Part shown: positions 1-6,664 of the stretch, in pieces
How the letters are laid out: each line of letters begins with the position of its first letter
How positions within the stretch are numbered: the stretch's first letter is position 1
NCBI GenBank assembly: GCA_947631305.1
Contig: CANRKV010000041.1
Location: forward strand, 1 to 10,386
From: an uncultured Jeotgalicoccus sp.
GTDB taxonomy: Bacteria; Bacillota; Bacilli; Staphylococcales; Salinicoccaceae
DNA: 10,386 nt
Reading direction: 5' to 3'
Program-made: the position numbers and the translations under genes
Notes under the pieces: generated by a model
Told to the model about the DNA's origin: nothing
Database searches by the model: none
What the model saw: only the letters and a program-made list of their open reading frames with translations

Positions 1-590
1 TTCCGAAAAAGGAAGAAGTGCTCCCGGATTTTATGTACGAGAACGAAATCGAAGCGTTATTTGAGAGTCTGGATCAGAATCATAAAATGTATGAGCGTGA
101 CCTCGCGATACTGGAACTGCTTTATGCAACCGGTATGCGGGCGAGTGAACTGATCGGGTTAAGGCCGAAGGACATTGATTTCACAGTGCAGGTTGTCCGG
201 GTGCTCGGGAAAGGACGCAAATGGCGGGTCGTGCCGTTTCACGACCGCGCAGCACGTGCTTTGGAAAGTTATGCAGAAACATACAGCGAAGAGATACTTA
301 AGAATGATGCAATGTGGGTAAATCACAGAGGAGGGCCGCTCACAGTTCGCGGACTCCGCCATATTATCGATATGACGGTGAAGCGGAGCGCGCTCCATCT
401 GGACATTCATCCGCATACTTTCCGGCATACGTTTGCAACTCATTTACTGAACAACGGAGCAGATTTACGGGCAGTGCAGGATTTGCTCGGCCATGAGTCT
501 TTATCAACGACACAGCGGTATACGCATGTGACGACTGATCAGCTTAAAAAGACTTATTTAAATGCACACCCGAGTAATAAGAAGAGGTGA
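1..590 (+). CDS. xerC: Tyrosine recombinase XerC, 5'-truncated
   Basis: This is the C-terminal part of XerC, which acts with XerD at the dif site to resolve chromosome dimers at cell division. The gene starts before the window: the frame is open from base 3 with no stop, giving 195 visible residues of a protein normally near 300, so most of the N-terminal core-binding domain is missing. A GTG at 18 is internal, not the start. The catalytic domain looks complete. In visible-fragment numbering I see Arg46 in ATGMRASEL, a Lys in GKGRK (70-73), His138 and Arg141 in HTFRH, His164 in LLGH, and the nucleophile Tyr173 in QRYTHV. The paralogue XerD has the same motifs; XerC is preferred because it directly precedes hslVU-codY, as codV does in B. 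subtilis. Its TGA stop lies inside the hslV ribosome binding site, suggesting coupled translation. Confidence 0.93.
   Translation, partial: PKKEEVLPDFMYENEIEALFESLDQNHKMYERDLAILELLYATGMRASELIGLRPKDIDFTVQVVRVLGKGRKWRVVPFHDRAARALESYAETYSEEILKNDAMWVNHRGGPLTVRGLRHIIDMTVKRSALHLDIHPHTFRHTFATHLLNNGADLRAVQDLLGHESLSTTQRYTHVTTDQLKKTYLNAHPSNKKR
585..590 (+). promoter_or_regulatory. Ribosome binding site deciding the hslV start
   Basis: AGGTGA ends in the xerC stop codon and lies 5 nt before the ATG at 596. An in-frame GTG at 587 falls inside this site and has no good site of its own upstream, so the ATG at 596 is the start. The overlap with the stop codon favours reinitiation by ribosomes leaving xerC. 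Confidence 0.8.
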
Positions 591-595
591 CATTG

Positions 596-1123
596 ATGAC
601 GACGATATTCGCGATTAAGCATCATGGCAAAATGGCGATTGCAGGTGACGGCCAGGTTACACTCGGTAATCAGGTCGTAATGAAACATACAGCGAGAAAA
701 GTCCGCCGTTTATTTAACGACCAGGTCGTAGCAGGTTTTGCAGGCAGTGTGGCAGATGCCTTTACACTGTTTGAAAAATTTGAAGCGAATCTGCATGAGT
801 ACAATGGCAATCTGCAGCGTGCTGCAGTTGAACTGGCTAAAGAATGGCGCGGTGATAAAATGCTCCGCCAGCTGGAAGCGATGCTGATCGTCATGGACAA
901 AAACGATTTGCTGCTCGTATCCGGTACAGGTGAAGTGATTGAACCGGATGACGGCATCCTGGCAATTGGTTCCGGCGGCAACTACGCGCTCGCAGCAGGA
1001 CGCGCTCTGAAAAAACACGGTGCTGATTTAAGTGCTGAAATGATTGCGCGCGACAGCCTGACTCTTGCAAGTGAAATCTGCGTATTTACTAACGACAATA
1101 TAATAGTAGAAACAATCGATTAA
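596..1123 (+). CDS. hslV: ATP-dependent protease peptidase subunit HslV (ClpQ)
   Basis: HslV is the proteolytic subunit of the cytoplasmic HslUV protease, a proteasome-beta-type N-terminal nucleophile hydrolase that forms two stacked hexameric rings. The 175-residue product begins MTTIFAIKHHG. Removing the initiator Met would expose Thr2 as catalytic Thr1, as in Escherichia coli HslV. Other family features are GDGQVT at 17-22 with the active-site Asp, the KHTARKVRRL block at 30-39, GFAGSVADAFTLFE at 47-60, IAIGSGG-like AIGSGGNYA at 123-131, and a C-terminal ICVFTNDN segment. The in-frame GTG at 587 and TTG at 593 give longer products but have poorer initiation context. As I recall them, the S. 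aureus and B. subtilis proteins carry a short extension before the equivalent TTI, so the short form is notable here. hslU follows 16 bases after the stop. Confidence 0.95.
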   Translation: MTTIFAIKHHGKMAIAGDGQVTLGNQVVMKHTARKVRRLFNDQVVAGFAGSVADAFTLFEKFEANLHEYNGNLQRAAVELAKEWRGDKMLRQLEAMLIVMDKNDLLLVSGTGEVIEPDDGILAIGSGGNYALAAGRALKKHGADLSAEMIARDSLTLASEICVFTNDNIIVETID

Positions 1124-1139
1124 AGGAAGAGTGAGATAA

Positions 1140-2519
1140 ATGTCAAACACCAATCTTTCTCCAAGAGAAATTACAGCCCGCCTCGATGAAAGTATTATCG
1201 GGCAGGATGAAGCAAAACGAAAAGTCGCGATTGCCATGCGCAACCGCTACAGAAGAATGCTGCTTGACGATGAATTGAAAGAGGAAGTCATTCCTAAAAA
1301 CATTCTGATGATTGGACCGACCGGTGTCGGGAAAACAGAAATCGCAAGACGCATTGCTAAAATTACAGGCAGTCCGTACACGAAAGTCGAAGCGACTAAG
1401 TATACGGAAGTCGGCTACGTCGGCCGCGATGTTGAATCCATGGTCAGAGACCTGGTCGACAGTGCCGTCCGCATGGTTAAAGAGGCTAAGAAAAATGAAG
1501 TCGCTGATGACGCTGTGGATTTAGCAAATGAACGTCTGACAGGTTTAATTGCACCCGGACGAAAGAAACAAAAACCGGCGGGCAATAACCCGTTTGAAAT
1601 GCTGATGAACCAGCAGAATGAAGAAGAAGAGCTGGAAGAAATAGATGATTCAATCAGGCTGAAACGCCGCGATATAAAAAGTCAGCTGCTTGCCGGCAAG
1701 CTTGAAGATGAAAAAGTAACGATCGAAGTGGCGGAAAGTTCAAACCAGCTGGGCATGATGATGCCGGGTATGGATAACAACGGCATGGGCGACATGCTGC
1801 AAAACTTAATGCCGAAGAAGAAAAACAAACGTACGATGACAGTGAAAAAAGCGCGTCAGTATTTAATCGATGAAGAGGCTGAAAAGCTGATCGACCTTGA
1901 TAATGTAAATGACGAGGCAATTGAGCTGGCAGAAACAACAGGGATTATCTTTATCGACGAAATCGATAAGATTGCTAAAAGCAGCCAGAACTCAGGTGAC
2001 GTTTCCCGGGAAGGCGTGCAGCGCGATATTTTACCAATCGTTGAAGGTTCAACGGTCCAGACTAAATACGGTTCGATTAAAACGGATTATATTTTATTTA
2101 TCGGAGCAGGTGCATTCCACGTTGCCAAACCGAGCGACTTAATTCCTGAACTGCAGGGGCGTTTCCCGCTCCGCGTTGAACTGGACAAACTGACGACGGA
2201 TGATTTCGAACGTATTTTAAAAGAACCGAAGAATTCGCTGCTGCAGCAGTACGAAGCATTGCTGAAAACAGAAGACGTAGCGGTATCATTTACAGATGAA
2301 GCAATCAGAGCACTTGCCGAGATTGCCTACAAAGTAAACTCATCGACAGATGATATCGGGGCCAGAAGGCTCCATACGATATTAGAAACACTGCTCGAAG
2401 AGCTGCTGTTTGAAGCGAGCAATATGCAGGGTGCACACGTTGAGATTACGAAGCAGTACGTCGATTCAAAACTGAAACATATTTCTACAGATAAAGATTT
2501 AAGTGAATTTATTTTATAA
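1140..2519 (+). CDS. hslU: ATP-dependent protease ATPase subunit HslU (ClpY)
   Basis: HslU is the AAA+ unfoldase that caps HslV, unfolds substrates with ATP and threads them into the peptidase chamber. The 459-residue protein has a normal family layout. Walker A is GPTGVGKT at 59-66, the substrate-gripping pore loop GYVGRD is at 92-97, Walker B is IIFIDEID at 269-276, and the sensor-2 region is GARRLHT at 407-413. The intermediate (I) domain lies between about 110 and 240. It includes an acidic run near 161-170, a Met/Gly-rich stretch near 205-224 and the basic MPKKKNKR at 224-231; such loops are variable and family-typical. The C-terminus LSEFIL matches the tail that inserts between HslV subunits to activate them, so the pair should be functional. 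The start ATG has a purine-rich site, AAGGAAGAG, at 1123-1131. codY begins 20 bases downstream. Confidence 0.97.
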   Translation: MSNTNLSPREITARLDESIIGQDEAKRKVAIAMRNRYRRMLLDDELKEEVIPKNILMIGPTGVGKTEIARRIAKITGSPYTKVEATKYTEVGYVGRDVESMVRDLVDSAVRMVKEAKKNEVADDAVDLANERLTGLIAPGRKKQKPAGNNPFEMLMNQQNEEEELEEIDDSIRLKRRDIKSQLLAGKLEDEKVTIEVAESSNQLGMMMPGMDNNGMGDMLQNLMPKKKNKRTMTVKKARQYLIDEEAEKLIDLDNVNDEAIELAETTGIIFIDEIDKIAKSSQNSGDVSREGVQRDILPIVEGSTVQTKYGSIKTDYILFIGAGAFHVAKPSDLIPELQGRFPLRVELDKLTTDDFERILKEPKNSLLQQYEALLKTEDVAVSFTDEAIRALAEIAYKVNSSTDDIGARRLHTILETLLEELLFEASNMQGAHVEITKQYVDSKLKHISTDKDLSEFIL

Positions 2520-2539
2520 AATAACAGGAGTGAAATATC

Positions 2540-3310
2540 ATGGCAAGTTTATTGCAGAAAACACGTGAGATTAACAATTTAATTCAAGGCAGTTCAAACA
2601 TTAAAGTAGATTTCGAAGAAGTAGCGGACAAATTAAGCCGTATTTTAGAATGTAATACATTTATCGTATCTAAAAGAGGTAAGTTACTCGGAATCGGTGT
2701 TGTACAGACTATCGAAAACGAACGTATTGTCGATATGCTTGATAACAGACAGTTCCCTGAGTATTACGTTAACCAGATTATGCGTATTACTGAAACTCGT
2801 GAAAACATCGAATTTGAAGATGACTTAACGATCTTCCCGTCGGAAGACCCGTACCAGGATTCTGAAACATGCATCGTGCCGATTTACGGCGGAGGCAACC
2901 GTTTAGGTACATTAGTACTCGGACGCAGAGAAAATGAATTCTCAGAAGACGACTTAGTGCTTGCTGAATATGCCGGTACAGTTGTCGGTATGGAAATTCT
3001 GCGTGAGAAAAATGAAGAAGTTGAACAGAAAGCACGCGATAAAGCGAGCATTTCTATGGCAATCCGTTCATTATCATATTCTGAACGCGAAGCAATCGAG
3101 CACATTTTTGATGAGCTTAATGCAGACGAAGGACTTCTTGTTGCTTCTAAAGTAGCAGACCGTGTCGGCATTACGCGCTCAGTTATCGTTAACGCACTCC
3201 GCAAACTTGAAAGTGCAGGCGTAATCGAATCACGCTCATTAGGAATGAAAGGGACGTTTATCAAAGTTAAAAAAGAAGACTTCCTGCCCGAGCTTCGCAA
3301 AGACAACTAA
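2540..3310 (+). CDS. codY: GTP-sensing global transcriptional regulator CodY
   Basis: CodY is a DNA-binding protein of low-GC Gram-positives. It senses branched-chain amino acids and GTP and represses amino-acid biosynthesis, uptake and, in pathogens, virulence genes during rich growth. The 256-residue product is of usual length. The N-terminal GAF domain (about 1-155) keeps most of the known ligand-pocket positions by alignment with B. subtilis: Arg62, Met66, Phe72 and Pro100, with Ile63 replacing the Met. A linker helix (about 156-185) leads to the winged helix-turn-helix. The recognition unit near 202-224 contains VADRVGITRSVIVNALRKLE-type sequence, and the SRSLGMKGT wing at 231-239 is essentially invariant. 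The start is supported by AGGAG at 2526-2530. Position at the end of xerC-hslVU matches the B. subtilis codVWXY operon. I see no strong CodY box at its promoter side; a weak internal match is discussed among the rejected items. Confidence 0.98.
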   Translation: MASLLQKTREINNLIQGSSNIKVDFEEVADKLSRILECNTFIVSKRGKLLGIGVVQTIENERIVDMLDNRQFPEYYVNQIMRITETRENIEFEDDLTIFPSEDPYQDSETCIVPIYGGGNRLGTLVLGRRENEFSEDDLVLAEYAGTVVGMEILREKNEEVEQKARDKASISMAIRSLSYSEREAIEHIFDELNADEGLLVASKVADRVGITRSVIVNALRKLESAGVIESRSLGMKGTFIKVKKEDFLPELRKDN

Positions 3311-3312
3311 GG

Positions 3313-3341
3313 TTGCAGAGAGAGAATATATATGATATAGT
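3313..3341 (+). promoter_or_regulatory. Extended -10 promoter for rpsB
   Basis: A -35-like TTGCAG (3313-3318; only the TTG matches consensus well) lies 17 bp before TATAGT (3336-3341; five of six consensus bases). A TG at 3333-3334 forms an extended -10 element, which compensates for a weak -35. Transcription should begin near 3348, directly at the GGTCAAAAGACC hairpin. It is the best housekeeping-type promoter I can find in the window and would let the ribosomal genes be expressed independently of codY. Confidence 0.7.
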
Positions 3342-3347
3342 ATTAAT

Positions 3348-3457
3348 CGGTCAAAAGACCAAATACACACAGCAGAGTAAGGGATTAACCGGTGCCTTTA
3401 AACAGGTGGTTATTCAGCACGATGCTGGAGGTATAAACCATTAGGAGGAAACAAATC
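3348..3457 (+). promoter_or_regulatory. Structured rpsB 5' leader, possible S2 autoregulatory RNA
   Basis: About 110 nt separate the predicted transcript start from the rpsB ATG. A 5'-terminal hairpin, GGTC-AAAA-GACC, occupies 3349-3360. Hairpin A pairs AACC (3387-3390) with GGTT (3408-3411) and GCC (3394-3396) with GGT (3405-3407), with a 3-nt bulge. Hairpin B pairs CAGCA (3415-3419) with TGCTG (3423-3427), with an outer stem of GGTT (3408-3411) and AACC (3436-3439). A and B compete for GGTT 3408-3411. B ends three bases before the strong AGGAGG site at 3443-3448. Many ribosomal protein operons are controlled by their own product binding such a leader, so S2 feedback is plausible, but I cannot assign this RNA to a named family and no terminator is visible in it. 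Confidence 0.5.
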
Positions 3458-4228
3458 ATGGCAGTAATTACTATGAAACAATTGCTTGAAGCAGGTGTAC
3501 ATTTCGGACACCAGACACGCCGCTGGAACCCTAAGATGAGCAGATATATCTTTACGGAACGTAACGGCATCTACATTATCGACTTACAGAAAACAGTTAA
3601 GAAAGTTGCAGAAGCTTACGACTTCGTTAAGTCAGTTTCTGAAGAAGGCGGACAAGTTCTTTTTGTCGGTACTAAAAAACAAGCTCAGGACGCTATCAAA
3701 GAAGAAGCGGAACGTGCTGGTCAGCTTTACATCAACCAACGCTGGTTAGGTGGACTCTTAACTAACTACCAAACTATCAACAAACGTATTAAGAGAATTT
3801 CTGAAATCGAAAGAATGGAAGAAAACGGTACTTTCGACGTACTTCCTAAAAAAGAAGTTGTTGAATTACGTAAAGAATATGCACGCTTAAACAAGTTCCT
3901 TGGCGGTATCCGCAACATGAAGAAAATGCCTAGCGCTATTTTCATCGTTGACCCACGCAAAGAACGCAACGCGATTGCAGAAGCTAAAAAATTAGGAATT
4001 CCTATCGTTGCAATGGTCGACACTAACTGTGACCCGGACGAAATCGACTACGTAATCCCGGCTAACGACGACGCTATCCGCGCGGTTAGACTTATGACAA
4101 GCAAAATGGCAGACGCTGTTTTAGAAGGTCAACGTGGTGTTTCTGACGCAGAAGTAGCAGCAGAACAAAATATCGACTTAAAAGAAGAAGATGCTTCAGC
4201 TGAGACTAAAGAAGAAAAAGCACAATAA
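3458..4228 (+). CDS. rpsB: 30S ribosomal protein S2
   Basis: S2 binds late to the 30S subunit, between the head and body near the 3' end of 16S rRNA, and is needed with S1-type proteins for initiation on many mRNAs. The 256-residue product shows the N-terminal S2 block LLEAGVHFGHQTRRWNP (9-25), the VGTKKQAQ segment (70-77), the RWLGGLLTN block (95-103), a long helical hairpin near 104-155, and the second signature from Asp165-Pro166 to VDTNCDPDEIDYVIPANDD (187-205). The C-terminal 20 or so residues are acidic and Lys-rich, as in other Bacilli. AGGAGG at 3443-3448 gives strong initiation. Codon choice differs from flanking genes (AAC, GGT and TTA favoured), consistent with very high expression rather than foreign origin. 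An intrinsic terminator separates it from tsf. Confidence 0.98.
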   Translation: MAVITMKQLLEAGVHFGHQTRRWNPKMSRYIFTERNGIYIIDLQKTVKKVAEAYDFVKSVSEEGGQVLFVGTKKQAQDAIKEEAERAGQLYINQRWLGGLLTNYQTINKRIKRISEIERMEENGTFDVLPKKEVVELRKEYARLNKFLGGIRNMKKMPSAIFIVDPRKERNAIAEAKKLGIPIVAMVDTNCDPDEIDYVIPANDDAIRAVRLMTSKMADAVLEGQRGVSDAEVAAEQNIDLKEEDASAETKEEKAQ

Positions 4229-4243
4229 TTAATTGAGAATCTT

Positions 4244-4274
4244 GGTGATAAGCGTAATACTTATCACCTTTTTT
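4244..4274 (+). terminator. Intrinsic terminator or attenuator between rpsB and tsf
   Basis: GGTGATAAG (4244-4252) and CTTATCACC (4260-4268) form a perfect 9-bp stem with a 7-nt loop, followed by six T (4269-4274). It lies 15 bases after the rpsB stop and only 26 bases before the tsf start. With no clear promoter in between, partial read-through probably supplies tsf. Confidence 0.9.
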
Positions 4275-4300
4275 ACAACAATTATATGGAGGACTGAATA

Positions 4301-5179
4301 ATGGCTATTTCAGCAAAATTAGTTAAAGAACTACGTGAAAAAACTGGCGCAGGTATGATGGATTGTAAAAAAGCGCTTGTAGAAACTGATGGAGATATCG
4401 ATAAAGCAATCGACTACCTCCGTGAAAACGGTATTGCGAAAGCAGCTAAAAAAGCTGACCGCATTGCTGCAGAAGGTGCTGTTTACATTACTGCAGAAGG
4501 AAACGAAGCAGTAATCGTTGAAATCAACGCTGAGACAGACTTCGTAGCACGTAACGAATCTTTCCAGGAACTTGTTAAGAAAATTGCTTCACATATCCTT
4601 GCAACTAAACCTGCAGATGTAGAAGCTTTATATAACTCTGAACTTGACGGTGAAACTGTTACTGCGATCATGAACAACGCAGTTGCAACAATCGGAGAGA
4701 AATTAAACATCAGACGTTTTGCAGTTGAAACTAAAACTGATAACGACTCATTCGGCCAGTACATGCACATGGGCGGACGTATCGGTGTGTTAACAGTAGT
4801 AGAAGGTACAACTGACGAAGCTATCGCAAAAGATGTTGCTATGCACGCTGCAGCATTAAACCCTAAATACGTTTCACGCGACCAGGTTGATCAGGCAGAA
4901 CTTGATCACGAACGTGAAGTACTGCGTCAGCAGGCATTAAACGAAGGTAAACCTGAAAAAATCGTCGACAAGATGGTTGAAGGAAGAGTTCGTAAGTATT
5001 TAGAAGAAATCTGCATCGTAGATCAGCCATTTGTTAAAGATTCTGATCAGACTGTTCAGCAGTACTTAGAATCTAAAAATGCATCTATCCGTTCATTCGT
5101 TCGTTATGAACTTGGTGAAGGTATCGAAAAACGCGAAGAAAACTTCGCTGACGAAGTACTCGGACAAGTTAAAAAATAA
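4301..5179 (+). CDS. tsf: Translation elongation factor Ts
   Basis: EF-Ts is the guanine nucleotide exchange factor that releases GDP from EF-Tu so it can bind GTP and aminoacyl-tRNA again. The 292-residue protein has the usual length for Staphylococcaceae. The N-terminal UBA-like domain (about 1-50) carries LREKTGAGMMDCKKAL (11-26). The TDFVARN motif at 79-85 includes the Asp-Phe pair that disrupts the Mg2+ site of EF-Tu. The core domain continues with MHMGGRIGVL (155-164), a dimerisation/coiled-coil part around 195-225, and the C-terminal EGRVRKYLEEI and REENFADEV blocks. GGAGGA at 4288-4293 positions the start. It follows rpsB across a terminator, a gene order conserved widely in bacteria, and is itself followed by a second terminator. 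Confidence 0.98.
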   Translation: MAISAKLVKELREKTGAGMMDCKKALVETDGDIDKAIDYLRENGIAKAAKKADRIAAEGAVYITAEGNEAVIVEINAETDFVARNESFQELVKKIASHILATKPADVEALYNSELDGETVTAIMNNAVATIGEKLNIRRFAVETKTDNDSFGQYMHMGGRIGVLTVVEGTTDEAIAKDVAMHAAALNPKYVSRDQVDQAELDHEREVLRQQALNEGKPEKIVDKMVEGRVRKYLEEICIVDQPFVKDSDQTVQQYLESKNASIRSFVRYELGEGIEKREENFADEVLGQVKK

Positions 5180-5186
5180 TTTTATT

Positions 5187-5212
5187 AAAAAGACACTTCG
5201 GTGTCTTTTTTT
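5187..5212 (+). terminator. Intrinsic terminator after tsf
   Basis: AGACAC (5191-5196) and GTGTCT (5201-5206) pair around a stable TTCG tetraloop, extended by A and T runs to a 10-bp stem (5187-5196/5201-5210), with a T tract through 5212. It begins 7 bases after the tsf stop. The flanking A run would also allow termination on the opposite strand, although no gene converges here. Confidence 0.92.
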
Positions 5213-5232
5213 CTAAGTAATAAATTCAATGA

Positions 5233-5238
5233 AAAGGA
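5233..5238 (+). promoter_or_regulatory. Ribosome binding site deciding the pyrH start
   Basis: AAAGGA lies 9 nt before the ATG at 5248. An in-frame TTG at 5239 sits directly against the site and cannot use it, so the shorter product beginning MAESSKF is preferred. Confidence 0.75.
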
Positions 5239-5247
5239 TTGAAAAAC

Positions 5248-5973
5248 ATGGCTGAATCTTCTAAATTTACACGAATCGTGTTAAAGCTCAGCGGGGAAGC
5301 ACTTGCTGGCGACGATGGTTTCGGAATTAATCCCGTTGTCATTAAAAATATCGCATCACAGGTTTCAGAAGCTCAGAAATTAGGCGTTGAAATGGCGATT
5401 ATCGTCGGCGGCGGCAATATCTGGCGCGGTAAAATAGGCAGCGATCTCGGTATGGACCGCGGTACAGCGGATTACATGGGAATGCTTGCAACAGTAATGA
5501 ACTCCCTTGCACTGCAGGATAGTTTAGAGCAGCTCGGTCATGAGACAAGAGTGCTGACTTCAATCGAAATGAAACAGGTCGCTGAACCTTATATAAGAAG
5601 ACGTGCAATACGTCACCTTGAAAAAGGACGCGTCGTTATTTTTGCAGCCGGTATCGGCAACCCGTACTTCTCAACAGATACGACAGCAGCACTCCGTGCA
5701 GCGGAAATTGAAGCAGATGTTATCCTTATGGGTAAAAACAACGTAGACGGTGTTTATTCTGCAGATCCGAAGCTCGATCCGTCAGCTGTTAAGTACGACA
5801 AACTGACTTACATTGAAATGTTACAGGAAAATCTTCAGGTAATGGATGCGACAGCATCATCGTTCTGTATGGACAACGACATCCCGCTTGTGGTATTTTC
5901 GATTACAGAAGAAGGTAATATTAAGCGTGCCGTTGCAGGAGAAACAATCGGTACGAAAATTACAAAGCAATAG
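5248..5973 (+). CDS. pyrH: UMP kinase
   Basis: PyrH phosphorylates UMP to UDP using ATP, the committing step from de novo pyrimidine synthesis to UTP and CTP. It is a hexameric amino-acid-kinase-fold enzyme, regulated by GTP and UTP in the family. The 241-residue product shows the ATP/phosphate motif KLSGEAL (13-19), the glycine loop GGGN (54-57), the UMP-binding region MDRGTADYMGMLAT (69-82), GNPYFSTDTTA (137-147) and the nucleotide loop KNNVDGVYSADP (163-174). The ATG at 5248 gives an N-terminus matching relatives. Its neighbour frr is a common partner in bacterial genomes and follows after 14 bases. The only sequence between the tsf terminator and the gene is 35 bases in which I see no convincing promoter, so it probably relies on read-through. 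Confidence 0.97.
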   Translation: MAESSKFTRIVLKLSGEALAGDDGFGINPVVIKNIASQVSEAQKLGVEMAIIVGGGNIWRGKIGSDLGMDRGTADYMGMLATVMNSLALQDSLEQLGHETRVLTSIEMKQVAEPYIRRRAIRHLEKGRVVIFAAGIGNPYFSTDTTAALRAAEIEADVILMGKNNVDGVYSADPKLDPSAVKYDKLTYIEMLQENLQVMDATASSFCMDNDIPLVVFSITEEGNIKRAVAGETIGTKITKQ

Positions 5974-5987
5974 GAGAAGATATTAAT

Positions 5988-6545
5988 ATGAGTGAATCCG
6001 TTTTGAAAACATCCGAAGACAAAATGAAGAAGTCAATTGACAGTCTTGCGAGAGAACTTGCATCAATCCGTACGGGTGCTGCAAACTCAAGTATGCTTGA
6101 CCGTGTAAATGTTGAATATTACGGTGCACCAACGCCGCTTAATCAGCTGGCAAGCATCAGTATTCCTGAAGCGCGTATGCTTGTAGTTACACCATACGAT
6201 AAGAGTTCAGTTGACAGCGTATTGAAAGCAATTCAAATGGCTGATCTCGGCGTTAATCCGACGAGTGACGGTACGCTGATTCGTATTTCTATACCTCAGC
6301 TTACTGAAGAACGACGTAAAGAATTCGTTAAAGATGCCCGCAGAGAAGGCGAAAACGCTAAAGTTGCAATCCGTAACGTGCGCCGCGATTCAAATGACGA
6401 GCTGAAAGCTTCAGAAAAAGAAGGAAATATCTCAGAAGACGAACTTAGAAGTCTGACTGAAAAGGTTCAGAAATTAACAGATAAACACATCGTTGAAATC
6501 GATGCAATGTGCGATGCTAAAGAAAAAGACATTCTGGACGTTTAA
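5988..6545 (+). CDS. frr: Ribosome recycling factor
   Basis: RRF, with EF-G, splits the post-termination ribosome so subunits can be reused. It is a tRNA-shaped two-domain protein of 185 residues, exactly the usual size. Visible family blocks are SIRTGAANSSMLD (26-38), the hinge and domain II segment YYGAPTPLNQLASI (44-57), DLGVNPTSDGTLIRI (86-100), LTEERRKEF (105-113) and the conserved basic helix IRNVRRD (128-134). The start ATG is preceded by AGGAGA at 5972-5977, which overlaps the TAG stop of pyrH (5971-5973) and suggests coupled translation. A strong terminator follows immediately, so frr ends this transcription unit. Confidence 0.98.
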   Translation: MSESVLKTSEDKMKKSIDSLARELASIRTGAANSSMLDRVNVEYYGAPTPLNQLASISIPEARMLVVTPYDKSSVDSVLKAIQMADLGVNPTSDGTLIRISIPQLTEERRKEFVKDARREGENAKVAIRNVRRDSNDELKASEKEGNISEDELRSLTEKVQKLTDKHIVEIDAMCDAKEKDILDV

Positions 6546-6550
6546 TCCTA

Positions 6551-6581
6551 AAAACAGGTAAGGGGACTTACCTGTTTTTTT
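6551..6581 (+). terminator. Intrinsic terminator after frr
   Basis: A 12-bp stem, AAAACAGGTAAG (6551-6562) with CTTACCTGTTTT (6567-6578), closes a GGGA loop and runs into seven T (6575-6581). It starts 5 bases after the frr stop and is the strongest hairpin in the window. The A run on its 5' side makes it potentially bidirectional. It separates the translation block from uppS. Confidence 0.93.
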
Positions 6582-6593
6582 ATTGTATAACTA

Positions 6594-6602
6594 TGTTAAA
6601 AT
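6594..6602 (+). promoter_or_regulatory. Weak candidate promoter upstream of uppS
   Basis: The 119 bases between frr and uppS hold the terminator and then an AT-rich stretch. The best -10-like element is TG-T-TAAAAT (6594-6602), an extended -10 with five of six consensus bases. Its -35 position would fall on the terminator T run, which is a poor match. Other AT-rich hexamers near 6605-6629 are equally unproven, so treat this as a suggestion only. Confidence 0.3.
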
Positions 6603-6653
6603 AAAATAATTGAAGAAGTATATTAAAATTAATTACAGATACATATTTGGCAC

Positions 6654-6659
6654 GGAGGA
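6654..6659 (+). promoter_or_regulatory. Ribosome binding site deciding the uppS start
   Basis: GGAGGA lies 5 nt before the ATG at 6665. An in-frame TTG at 6647 is upstream of and partly overlaps this region, so it is not the start. Confidence 0.8.
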
Positions 6660-6664
6660 TCGTC

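Noticed and set aside
18..590. GTG at 18 as the start of a short recombinase
   Set aside because: The frame stays open to the left edge with the family-like sequence PKKEEV, so the GTG codes an internal Val of a truncated xerC.
1750..1834. Met/Gly-rich and Lys-rich stretch in hslU as a possible insertion
   Set aside because: It falls in the variable I domain of HslU, where other Firmicutes carry similar Met-rich loops and a KKKK-type segment; the reading frame and flanking motifs are intact.
2937..2951. Sequence AATTCTCAGAAGACG inside codY, resembling the CodY box AATTTTCWGAAAATT with four mismatches
   Set aside because: A rough estimate gives about one or more matches this good by chance in 10 kb of this composition, the mismatches cluster in one half-site, and it codes for conserved residues. 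A CodY ChIP or footprint would be needed to revive it.
3385..3439. Possible T-box-like element in the rpsB leader (AACAGGTGG segment)
   Set aside because: The T-box core AGGGTGGNACCGCG is not present, there is no specifier stem or terminator, and rpsB is not a typical T-box target.
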